Shown here: piece after piece, positions 13,431-22,894 of the stretch
Layout: every line of letters begins with the position of its first letter
How positions within the stretch are numbered: the first letter of the stretch is position 1
From: Gavia stellata
Lineage: Eukaryota; Chordata; Aves; Gaviiformes; Gaviidae
Length of the DNA stretch: 64,000 bases
Assembly: GCF_030936135.1 (NCBI RefSeq)
Contig: NC_082596.1
Coordinates: 2,146,155 to 2,210,154 of the forward strand
Direction of reading: 5' to 3'
Notes under the pieces: model-generated
Told to the model about the DNA's origin: nothing
What the model saw: the letters and a program-made list of their open reading frames with translations, nothing else
Databases searched by the model: none
Translations under genes and position numbers: made by a program

Positions 13431-16400
13431 TCACTGCCCCAGAGACTTTCTCCAGTGTGATTAAATATTTTTAACCAGCTGCCCCAAATTGGGTTGAATT
13501 CAGGGGACCTTGGCAGCATTTTTCAGACCAGGTACAGGCAATGGATGTAACTTCTACTGGGCCATAGAAAATACTGTATGCCCTAATTCCTATCCACAGA
13601 GGTAATGAATACTAGCTAATACTACCAGCAGCAAATACAGCATTATAGCAATAATATAGGCAACACTTTTCTTTTACTTTGAACATATGTCTGTAACATT
13701 TCCTACCATAAAAATCATACCAAAGCAGTTACTCTAGATCAGAGTTGCTTTACTTTTCCCATCTGTAAGCGGTAACCTCACTGGAGAAATGTATGTTTAC
13801 ATTCAGTCCACAATGCAACTGCAGCCTTTGGAAAAGTGCAGCGGCTGCCCTTGAATACAAGAAACCATCCATTTTATTGTCCAGCTATTTATTATTTAAA
13901 TAAATGAACTGCGTTTTGATCCTGGAGGAATAGAAATCTCTTGCATACATGATGGATTGAGTTGTTTAAAGAGCCTGTCCTCAATTTTAGGCCTTTTGAT
14001 AAGTGTGAAAAAGATAGGAGAAGACCTGATAAAACTGCTCAGCCAGCAATGTCAAGAAGCAACTTGCTCGGCAAAAAAATAGCCTTGTTTTTCACATAAA
14101 TGTTGTGCTTGTGTGTCACCCAACAAACAGCTCTTAGCCCTTTTTTTCAGCACCTGGAGAGTAAATCGACCTTCAGGCAGGGTTTGCACAGTTGCGTGAT
14201 GCCAGATCATCTGTACTAACTGAGCATGCTGCTGAGAGAGGGTGCAGATCAGAGCAGGAGGGACCGAGTCCTGTTTGTGTTTGTTAGGGGTTTACAAGGC
14301 AGGAGGGGAGGCCAGCCTTTCTGTCAACGTGCAGTCACAGCACCTGGGAAAACAGTCCTTTTCCTGGTCCTGCCCTGGCCCAACCCAGGTTCTGATCCGT
14401 GGCTGAGTCATTTATCCACCCCAGTTCACCACCTCCTAACCCTTCCCAGAATTTAGAGGGTTGTTTTTGAGGCTCTCTGTCGGTGACCTGAATGGGGAGT
14501 GCAGTGTCATGCTATCACAATTGCTGTGCCAAGCACCCATCAAACAGCAGCGAGTTCCACTGGTTATCACTGCGTTATGTCCGCAGGGGCTTCCCACCCT
14601 GCTCTTTGCTGTGTCTATCCCAGTCATGACTTCTCCCAGTTGCACCTTCTCCTAACTATCTAATCCCCCCCCAGCACTGCATGCAAAAACTCCAGGTGTA
14701 TCCACAGAGAGGGTATATCTCCAGATATACCCAGTGGAAAATCACTCAGTGATGGATTGTGGACTCCTTCCAGAATACATACAGAGAAGAAGCTGGGAGG
14801 AGGAATTGTCCCTTCAGCCTGTAAGGGTCTAGACATCAGGACTCAACCATGACAGCATGGGAAAGTCCCCTCTTGGATCCAGCAAGAAACTCCTAAACGC
14901 TGTGCTCCGGCAAGTAGATGTCATTGCCATATGGGACCAATATGCTATAACACAGGTAAACAGCCCCTATTCATGTTAAAGACTTTTGACACCTCTTTTG
15001 TTTCCAAAGCTGAATGTGTTTGACCTCTCCAGAAGCTGGAAGAGGTTGTGTCTCACCCAATGTCCCTGGGTACTCCAGTGGCTCTGGTGCTGGCTAACAT
15101 GCTTTGGTCATTTCCACACAGCTAAACTCCCAGTCTCCAGAAAGGGCCATTGTAACCAAAGTGCTTGTTGAGAGAGGCCACTGGATGTGAACACGTCTGA
15201 CTCCCTGGGAATTGTTTCAGAAATTGGGCACAGGGCAGTAGTGTCTCAGCGACCTTCTTAAGGTGCAAGAAGATGAGCCCCTGGACTGGAGAGGTCATGG
15301 AGCTGGTCACCCATGCAGAAAACAGCCTGGCTGGGAGATGTACACCTGGATGAGCCCCCTTTTCTGTGACTAAGACTCAGGAAGTTTGCATAAACTGGAA
15401 TAAATCACCCCACATGTCCCATATCCTGCCTCTGCCACTAGCGAGACTCGAGTCATGTGAGGAAGGTGGTTCATTCTGGATTTTCCTTTGGGGAAACCCC
15501 TTCCCGCTTCCTACAATTAGCAGCTTGTTAATGCCTTGCGTCCCAAGGATTTATGTGCTTTTCTCTTTCACAATAACAGACAGTGTCATTATCTTCTGAC
15601 ATCCCATTTACTTAATCCAAAATTTGATGCTGGCCCTTGTCCCATGGCTATGGGTCCCCCGATGACTCATCTCCACCAGGTAAATGCTTCTTTGTTATTT
15701 CAGCTTGTGGCTCTGCACATCCTCTGCAGCTCCAATACTTCTTAGGGAATGAAAGAGGAAAATGGGGCTCTTCGCCAATCTCCCTCCCCTTTTAGTCCTC
15801 CACCCACTGCTGTCCTGACTTCACTGCTCCTTGACTTCAAGGGTCTAGCCTGTCTTATCGCTCCCACCCCGGGCTCTCCCAGGCCCACCGTACACTCTGC
15901 TGATACCAGCCTTGTATTCCTTTTGTTGTGTATTGGGAGGAGGCACATGTGACACAGTGGCCTTCTCCAGAATGTCTTCTACTTTGTTTTTCAGATCTCT
16001 TCATATATGTGTTTCTTGGAGGTCTCATTTGAGAGATGCTTTCAGGCAACTTTGTGTGGTACTTTGTTGCCTTTGTCAAACACTGCACAGGATCTCCCAA
16101 TGCAAGGTGGGAATACTCAAGTTTATGTCCATAAAATAAACTATCTGGAGAAAGCAAACTATATAATTTAGAATCTATAACTATATAGATGGGCTATAAC
16201 TGTATAAGAGAGATGTTAAAACTATAGAGTCTGCCTGCATGCAGACACCTAATTGGTATCAGCAACAGAGAGGTCTTGAAATGGTTTTCCACATACTTGA
16301 AGCTTGTATGGTTGCCATGTTCATTACACCAGTAAAGGTGGGCAAAACATGATGATTTGTCAGTTCCAGAGGTTGCACTAAGCTGCTCCTTCATCAGATG

Positions 16401-17760
16401 TGAACTAAATCTACATGTGATGAGTGGAGAAAGCCAGTGTGGCTTCAGCAGGGAGTCCCAGGAAGAGGGAAAGATCAGTAAGTGGGTGAAGAAGAGAAAT
16501 TCCTATTATAAGGAAGGGAATAAAAGGCTTTGTGGGTAACTTCATGACCTTCAGAAGACATTAGTCTCGCCCCACTCATCTGTCCTCCTAGCTCTGTCCT
16601 GAAAGCACCTCAGCAGGAGAGTAGTCAGTCCCATGCCTTTCCCTAGCTCTCCTGCTCTTGTTTTTCTTCATCTTTTCCCCACACTTGCCTCCTCCCCATC
16701 CCTCACTGACTGTATCTCATGTAGGTGTGTGCCCATAGGTATGTGTTTACCTCCATGATCAAGGTACTCAGGGGGGGAAACGAGAGCTCTGATATTTACT
16801 TTCTCCACTCTCCCTGGTCTGCTAGGCAACCCCACAACACCTTTAAGACAAACACTTCTTCAGCCTTGTGACAGGAGCTGCGTCCCAGGCTGTGGCATGT
16901 GGAATGGATAAAGGAAGAATTTGGAGAAGAAAGCTTGAGAACCTGCTTGTGTGAGATGGGGACCTTCAGGGGATGTCACTATGGCCAGTGTGGAGACTGG
17001 CAACCCCAGAACTGAGGTCACACATGGGTTGACCAGGACACCATGGGGACACCCTTTCCACTCCAATGGTTATTGCCCACCATGGTGCTCCAGGTACCTC
17101 CTGAATGTGCAGTCCTGCCCACCATCCCAAGGATGCTACAGCTATAGGAAGGTATATGGATGGCTGTATGCACACGCAGAAGGGAAGGGTGAGCAATGCT
17201 TTTGTCTTGTACGGTAGCTAACAAGGTGCAGGTTCCCAAGGTCTCTAGGTCATAAGCAAGTTCCCCTTCAGGTGTGATTGCTCTCCACAGGTTTTCTTGA
17301 GGTATGTGCCCTCCAGAGTTTGTCATAAGCCAGAGCCCTTCACGTTTTGGAGGTACAGATGCCACCTCTATTCTGCTCTGCCATGGCACCTCTCGGCACA
17401 TAGTATCATTACACAGCAATGACCAAGACTGAACATTGGCCAGACATGCAATACACCCACCTGCAGTTGCTGCTGGGTGCAGAAATACATGACTAAGTGA
17501 TATACAGGTAACAAACTCACACTTGATTCAGAAATAAGTATACTTTAGGTGTTATTCGGGTAGCATGCACACATATTTTCTTATCTGGTAGCACTACAGT
17601 GATGCAGTAACAGTAATGAAGAAGCTGTCATACGGCAAAGATCTGCCATCAGCTCCAAGGACTCTGTATGCAAAACAGACCACCTTGCTCCCGGTTACAA
17701 TTCCTGTCATAAAAGGGGTGCTCCAAGACTTTCTGTGGTCATGGGAGTCCTCTTTGCTCC
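13431..17760. other. Downstream flank of the PSCA-like gene, no other gene seen
   Basis: The right end (below 17760) should hold the 3' UTR of the minus-strand gene, but no AATAAA is visible on that strand nearby. An AT-rich TATAACTATATAG-type stretch lies at 16160-16215. The block at 13860-14110 is AT-rich, unique-looking and free of repeats. Confidence 0.5.
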
Positions 17761-17972
17761 TCACAGTCTGTTGTTCAGGAAGGTCCAGAGCACACTGGCT
17801 GCTATCCCTGCTGCTATCCCATAGCTGCCCCTCACAGTGCCTGCTGCGTTGACATTGCATAAGTCACTGTTGCAGCAGGAGATATTCCTGTTGCCCACTT
17901 TGAAGTCCTGGTGGAATGATTCACATGATGAGTCACAGCCCTTGCTGATGATGCTGAAGAGTCCTACGACTC
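17761..17972 (-). CDS. PSCA: PSCA-like exon 3 (second half of Ly6 domain, GPI signal)
   Basis: The acceptor is TTTTCCTTCCAG before GAGTCG, after a good pyrimidine tract. Joining exon 2 to this exon makes codon 54 AGA (Arg), giving VIRVVGLFS, which matches the PSCA-type junction. The exon encodes five cysteines, the CC..DLCN terminal motif and the hydrophobic GPI-signal tail, which ends NNRL then TGA at 17763..17761. No AATAAA is visible on the minus strand within about 800 bases past the stop, so the 3' UTR end is undetermined. Confidence 0.92.
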
Positions 17973-20900
17973 CTGGAAGGAAAACAGGACCATTACTACA
18001 AGGACACAATGCAAGCCAAGCCAAGCCTCATGGAACTGAATAATGAGATGCTATTCTTGTCTGAGCTCACTTCTTGGAAAAAAAAAAAGAGCGTTTCCAA
18101 ACAGCTGCATGTTTTACTGCAGCAGGTTGTATTTTTGGGGTGTCAGTTCGTCAGCAGGGGTGGGAAGGGTTTCAATCCCCAAGTGTTTGCTTAAGACAGT
18201 GTATTCCACAGCACAATTCTCAGGAGTTTCTGAAACAGCACCAACTACAGAAAATATAATAATTTAATTAATAATGTAAGTAGCCATTAACACCTCTGTT
18301 GTGGAGTCTAAGCTACTAACAGATGAGGAGCAAGCATGTGGGGTAATCCTTGCTAGTATCCCATACATCTTCATTGCACGGAGCCTTTCAACACCCAGGG
18401 AAGTTATGGAAACAGGGCTATCCCCTTTTCACAGATGACAAAGTTATTGTTTGATTTGTTTCTGAGAGGCACAGTCTATTTTTCTGTGGCCAGTTGATAG
18501 TCAGTAACTGCTGGTTACCAGCAGATTATGGTTTCCATGAGATCTCCTGATCTTGCACAATCTATTCTGGGCACCAAGTCTTTGACATATGCAAATTTAG
18601 TGTATAGGGCCAGTGGGTTATACAATGGGTTGGCTCTCCTGAATGTGACTGTATGACCGTGGGTTTGCACACTCCCAACAAGGAGGATGCCTACTGGAGG
18701 TATTGCATTCACTGCCTGACAGAGATGAGTTTGAACATGCCACCGATGGGTTTTGTGCCCCAGGTCTAAGAGCAACTGAGCTGTCACCACAGATCTGAAC
18801 AGGTTAAACATTTTTTTGCCAGATCTCAAATGGGAGAATTAAATCATAATCTGTTGAAGGAGTTTACCCAGAGACACACAGGTGGCTGCATTCAGAGCTG
18901 GCTGTATATGGGCTTAGGTGAAATGCTATCATTTTCATTGAATTCACCTGAAGTCAGCTCTGTCATTGAATGCTCCTCCTAACTTCATGACTAGGTTTCA
19001 CAGGCCCTCACATTTTAATCCATGTTCCAAACTTTTCAAATGGGTAAACTTAATTATTGCCCTTGTAAGCGAATAATTGTTGGTGTTACGAAAGAGAAAT
19101 AAACCCAATTTTGTACAGGTGAGAGACATTGGTAGGTATTTGCAACGTCAAGTGCAGCTGCACCCTCCTGAGATTCGTTCCAGGCACTGGCACTGTACTG
19201 GCCAATGCTGCTCAATTTTTAGCATGATCTATTGGCAAAGAATTTATGGGGTACAGCATGTACATGCTAATATGACTTTGCAATCACAGTCCCATCGCCA
19301 GTGCGGGGAGAGGACTTGGTGATGGCCAGCGCCACTACCAAGGGACTAGCTATCTATCACCAAGGGATAAATATTTTACTTCTGTCATTTTTATTTAACA
19401 AGAAAGTCATATGAAATCTTTTTTATCACCTTTTTTCCCCAGATGGCTTTTCTCTTCCTGCTGTATACTGAGCTTTGCTTGCCCACACCAGCTGGTGTAT
19501 CTAGAGTAGGTGAGGCTGGCTTGGACGCCTGAGGCTGGGACCATGCTTGGCTCCAATGCCACAACTAAGACATTGCCCACCCCCACTTTGCCTTACTGAT
19601 CACATCTGTCTTGCATGTGGTTTCCTTATCCTTGCAGTCCACTTTCTTCTGACAGTTGGAGTTGCTGAGTTGTGACATGCAGTTGTAACACTGCAAAGAA
19701 GAACCTGCAAGAGACCAAGAGCGGTTATAAGACAAATCCATCTGAAGCTTTCCACGGAACTGGGAAACAGGACCATTCCTGTGGGTCCTCAAAGAAAGAC
19801 AGTACCTCTGTTATTGGGAAAAAAATGTTTTTTTTCTATTTTTGGTGGAGAATAGTATACTTGCTTGGGGTGAGAATCAAGTTTTGCAGGTGCTGAAGCT
19901 GTTTCAGATCTAGTCAGTGCAGTGAGGGAGCAAAAAGAGACCAGCTGGATAGATGGTCCAATTGACTAGTCTCATCACTCAATAGGAAATGCTTTCCAAA
20001 TGCTTCTCCCTCTGCATTTGGGATACCTAACTCAGTTCCTGTCTGGAACAGGCTTTTTGTGATGTTCCCACCTCCTGAGCTGGGATGAAGGGACAGGCTT
20101 ATATTATTTGTCTCCCTCTATAGACGTAAGTGTTTTACCAGACAGGCTTGTGAGCCTTAGCTGAGGCATTGCCAGGGTTGGATGAAAGAGGGAAAGCATA
20201 GAGAGAAGAGCGGGTGAGGGAGGGATGGTGCAGACAATTTGCGAAGTCTCTTCCAGCCCGTTGTCTCAGTTTGACCAACTTGTGACACATGCTCTCCATC
20301 ACCCCCTCTTTGAAAGCAAAGTGAAAACACGGCTTTTGTGTCCCGCTGAAAATGAGGCCACCATGTGTTTCCACCCCCTCATGGAGATGCCACTCTATGG
20401 GGGACGCAAGTCAGTGTTGTTAACATCTGCTGCGCTGTTACATACATCAAGCAAAGGCAGAATAAGCATTGCAGCTTACAAGTGTCTAGCCCTGATGAAA
20501 AATAGTCCCCAGAGGAGTGAAAGCATGGTGCAATTACCTGTTCCTATTACCTATCCATGCCCCAGGGCATCACTGGAGCCTTGCAAGTGTGAGAGTTAAT
20601 GTATATACATATGTACTTTAAAACCATGACCACCAGGCATGTATCATGAATCCCTCAAGTCAATACCCTAATGCCTAAAGCAATCTTTTAGGACACAGAA
20701 AAGCCCTTGCATTGGGTTTGCATGGAAAGGTTTTGGTAGGGGTGGGGGGGTTACAGGGGTGGCTTCTGTGAGAAGCTGCTAGAAGCTTCCCCTGTGTCCC
20801 ACAGAGCCAATGCCAGCCGGCTCTAAGACAGATCCACCGCTGGCCAAAGCTGAGCCCATCAACAATGGTGGTAGCACCTCTGGGATAACAGATTTAAGAA

Positions 20901-22790
20901 GGAGGGAAAACAGCTGCGCAACGGCCGCTGGAGAAGAGAGGAGTGAGAATATGTGAGAGAACCAACTCTGCAGACACCAAGGTCGGTGAAGAAGGAGGGG
21001 GAGGATTCCCCTGCAGCCCCTGGTGAAGACCATGGTGAGGCAGGCTGTGCCCTGCAGCCCATGGAGGTCCACGGTGGAGCAGATCTCCACCTGCAGCCCG
21101 TGGAGGACCCCACGCAGGAGCAGGTGGATGCCCAAAGGAGGCTGTGACCCCGTGGGAATCCCGCGCTGGAGCAGGCTCCTGGCAGGACCTGTGGCCCCGT
21201 GGAGAGAGGAGCCCACGCTGGAGCAGGTTTTCTGGCAGGACTTGTGACCCCGCGGGGGACCCACGCTGGAGCAGTCTGTTCCTGAAGGACTGCACCCCGT
21301 GGAAAGGACCCATGCTGGAGCAGTTCGTGAAGAACTGCAGCCTGTGGGAAGGACCCATGTTGGAGAAGTTCATGGAGAACGGTCTCCCGTGGGAGGGACC
21401 CCACGCTGGAGCAGGGGAAGAGTGCGGGGAGGAAGGAGCGGCAGAGACAATGTGTGATGAACTGACCACAACCCCCATTCCCCGTCCCTCTGTGCTGCTC
21501 AGGGGGAGGAGGTAGAGAAAATAGGGAGTGAATTTGAGCCTGGGAAGAAGGGAGGTGGCGGGGGGAAGGTGTTTTTAAGATTTGGGTTTATTTTCTCATT
21601 ATCCTACTCTGATTTTGATTGGTAATAAATTAAACTGATTTCCACAAGTCGAGTCTGTTTTGCCTGTGAGGGTAATGGTGAGGGAGAGGGATCTCCCTGT
21701 CTTTATCTCGACCCGTGAGCGTTTCGTTATATTTTCTCTCCCCTTTCCAGCTGAGGAAGGGGAGTGATAGAGCGGCTTTGGTGGGCACCTGGCATCCAGC
21801 CAGGGTCAACACACCACAGCCCTATTTAGAAATTAGTGGTATTCAGAGCAGGAACAAGAAGTGACTTGAGGAACTTGGTCTCCCTCTGTCCAAGCCATTC
21901 TGGTATAAATGACTGATGCAGTCAGAGAGGCAAGGAGCCAAACCCCAGTTTGTCTGTAGTGCTGCACTCTGCTCTCACATTTATCTGACTTTTAATGCAA
22001 TGGAAGTCAAATTTCAGAGCACTCTGATGGAAGCTGGCAGAGGATAAGGTCTGGCCAGGACTGTACAAGACCCTTCTCAGTCTATTCCTTAAACATCCTC
22101 TGCTGATTGAGAAACATTTCTGCTCAAATCTGCTTCTTCTGTTCTCTAGTAATAGGGAAAAGCTGGTTTAAAACCATTTTTTCCCAGTGAGGTTAGAAAA
22201 ACCTGACTGTGTCCGAATCCCACCTATCCAGTTTATAAAATAACATGCCATGGCATTCTCCCTTTTTCTGTCCCATTAAAATTCCGACAATCTGTGCAGC
22301 GTCAGAGGCCACTTTTGAAATCAAGAGTCAGAAAACAAGTTGAGCAAAACTTAAACTTACCTTTGCAGAAATGTTGCAATTTTGATAGCCTGGGAAGAGG
22401 AAAAATAATCCTCCCACCCCACTTAACACCCCACCCCCCCACCCACCCCCCGGCCATGGTCTGGCTTAAATAACTTTGATTTCAATTAAATTCAGTTTTG
22501 TATAGGATTTATCTTTCCTGGAAGCTGCTCTATCCAGCACTAGGATCGCACCATCAGCAGGGTGGGACTATGCATTTTTTCCAGGCAACATCCAGGACAT
22601 CCCATCAAAAAGCAAATGTCTTCATATGACAACTGAGTCAGCATTTCTTCCCTCACTGCCAAACCCCATCACAAATCTTTTCTCCTAGCTGAAGATCTGC
22701 TGGAGGGGATGCGAGGTAGCATCTCCGTGCTGTCTTACCTGAGTCCAAGCACAGGACTGCTCCCAGCAGCAGGACAAGGAAAGCCTTCAT
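17761..22790 (-). CDS. PSCA: PSCA-like GPI-anchored Ly6/uPAR protein (3 coding exons)
   Basis: The coding sequence joins 22790..22739, 19704..19597 and 17972..17761 on the minus strand (52+108+212 nt), giving 123 residues plus a TGA stop. Residues 1-20 form a signal peptide (MKAFLVLLLGAVLCLDSG start). The mature part begins near LQCYNC and has ten cysteines at 23, 26, 35, 41, 48, 66, 70, 86, 87 and 92, the three-finger Ly6 pattern ending in CCNSDLCN. N83-I-S is an N-glycosylation sequon. Residues 103-119 are hydrophobic, so the tail should be swapped for a GPI anchor, with the likely attachment site between N93 and S103. The segment around VGLFSIISKGC and VGNRNISCC closely resembles mammalian PSCA, as do the length and three-exon layout. 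The family sits on the outer cell surface, often in epithelia; some members modulate nicotinic receptors. The exact ligand here is unknown. Both introns are phase 1. It could be another bird Ly6 paralogue; orthology needs synteny, and no neighbour gene lies in the window. Confidence 0.9.
17973..19596 (-). other. Intron 2 of the PSCA-like gene
   Basis: This 1,624-base phase-1 intron has GTAAGG and CCAG ends. It contains a possible MIR remnant near 18370-18450 and an A-rich tract around 18079. No other exon-like segment was recognised. Confidence 0.85.
18370..18450 (+). repeat. MIR-like ancient SINE remnant in intron 2
   Basis: TTCATTGCACGGAGCC followed by CTATCCCCTTTTCACAGATG matches the MIR block around attatccccattttacagatgag. 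Divergence is high. Confidence 0.45.
19597..19704 (-). CDS. PSCA: PSCA-like exon 2 (first half of Ly6 domain)
   Basis: The acceptor is TCTCTTGCAG before GTTCTTC, and the donor is ATCA followed by GTAAGG (GT at 19596..19595). The exon completes Gly18 and encodes residues 19-53 plus the first base of codon 54. It carries five cysteines, including the diagnostic LQCYNC start of the Ly6 fold (first finger). The length of 108 nt is normal for exon 2 of Ly6 genes. Confidence 0.92.
20703..20707. repeat. Target-site duplication, left (GCCCT)
   Basis: GCCCT directly precedes the LTR's terminal TG and is repeated directly after its terminal CA at 21819-21823. This marks the insertion as intact at both ends. 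Confidence 0.8.
20708..21818 (+). mobile_element. Complete solo LTR of an avian endogenous retrovirus
   Basis: The 1,111-bp unit starts TGCATTGGG and ends CACCACA (TG...CA). It is flanked by the 5-bp direct repeat GCCCT at 20703-20707 and 21819-21823. A TATA-like ATTTAAGA lies near 20891, and a polyadenylation signal AATAAA is at 21624-21629 followed by a GT-rich stretch, giving a plausible U3-R-U5 order. There is no internal retroviral gene on either side, so it is a solo LTR left by recombination. The GC-rich body has open frames on both strands (up to about 194 codons) that are not genes. A 5-bp duplication fits several ERV groups, including ERVL-like ones; the family is not named here. 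It lies antisense in intron 1 of the PSCA-like gene, and a second copy is at 63281-64000. Confidence 0.88.
21068..21414 (+). repeat. Degenerate ~45-52 bp tandem repeat inside the LTR
   Basis: A core resembling CCCACGCTGGAGCAG recurs at about 21068, 21109, 21160, 21212, 21260, 21309, 21354 and 21400, with spacings of 41, 51, 52, 48, 49, 45 and 46 bases. The units between share GACC, CCGTGG and GAAG blocks. This repetition explains the long GC-rich open frames on both strands. The same pattern is visible in the second LTR copy at the right edge of the window. Confidence 0.8.
21819..21823. repeat. Target-site duplication, right (GCCCT)
   Basis: This is the right-hand partner of the GCCCT at 20703-20707, immediately after the terminal CA of the LTR. 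Confidence 0.8.
22413..22454 (-). other. G-quadruplex motif on the coding strand of intron 1
   Basis: The plus strand is C-rich, with CCC to CCCCCCCC runs separated by single A residues. The minus strand therefore reads as consecutive G runs (6, 3, 8, 4, then 4 and 3 after a short gap), mostly with one-base T loops. This is close to an ideal intramolecular quadruplex. It lies about 285-325 bases inside the transcribed intron 1. Confidence 0.6.
22739..22790 (-). CDS. PSCA: PSCA-like exon 1 (coding part, signal peptide)
   Basis: The ATG at 22790..22788 has A at -3 (CAAAATGA), a fair Kozak context, and opens 17 codons of a typical signal peptide. The exon ends after TCAG with the donor GTAAGA (GT at 22738..22737), leaving one base of a glycine codon (phase 1). 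An in-frame upstream ATG near 22853 lies 5' of the TATA box, so it is unlikely to be transcribed and was not used as the start. Confidence 0.9.
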
Positions 22791-22841
22791 TTTGGGATAG
22801 CCTCTCTCGTGCTGAATATGGGTTGTTTCCTCGTGGGGCAG

Positions 22842-22849
22842 TTTATATA
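22842..22849 (-). promoter_or_regulatory. TATA box of the PSCA-like gene
   Basis: The minus strand reads GGTATATAAACTG here, a near-perfect TATA box. Initiation 25-32 bases downstream would fall around 22810-22820, giving a short 5' UTR of 20-30 bases before the ATG at 22790. The segment upstream (22965-23060) is relatively CpG-rich compared with its surroundings. The position and spacing are seen directly; promoter use is inferred. Confidence 0.7.
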
Positions 22850-22867
22850 CCATGGGAGGCAGCAATC

Positions 22868-22877
22868 GGGCATGCCC
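22868..22877 (-). promoter_or_regulatory. Possible p53/p63 half-site upstream of the TATA box
   Basis: GGGCATGCCC fits RRRCWWGYYY perfectly and is self-complementary. It lies about 20 bases upstream of the TATA box. Neither adjacent decamer matches, so only a half-site is present. p63 governs many epithelial genes, which would suit a PSCA-type gene, but a ten-base palindrome can occur by chance. Confidence 0.3.
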
Positions 22878-22894
22878 AGAAGGTTACCCTGTGA

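Larger units (their letters stand above)
19705..22738 (-). other. Intron 1 of the PSCA-like gene
   Basis: This 3,034-base phase-1 intron has GTAAGA and GCAG ends. More than a third of it is a solo LTR in the opposite orientation (20708-21818). A G-quadruplex motif on the coding strand lies near the 5' end at 22413-22454. No further coding exon was recognised. Confidence 0.85.

Noticed and set aside
17018..17419. 133-codon minus-strand frame downstream of the PSCA-like stop
   Set aside because: It lies where the 3' UTR of the gene would be and shows no protein motif; the CNDTMC start is not a Ly6 pattern.
20779..21515. Long overlapping open frames (up to 194 codons) on both strands
   Set aside because: They lie inside the GC-rich tandem-repeat body of the LTR, recur in three frames and have no viral or cellular protein motif. 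The repeat structure explains the lack of stops.
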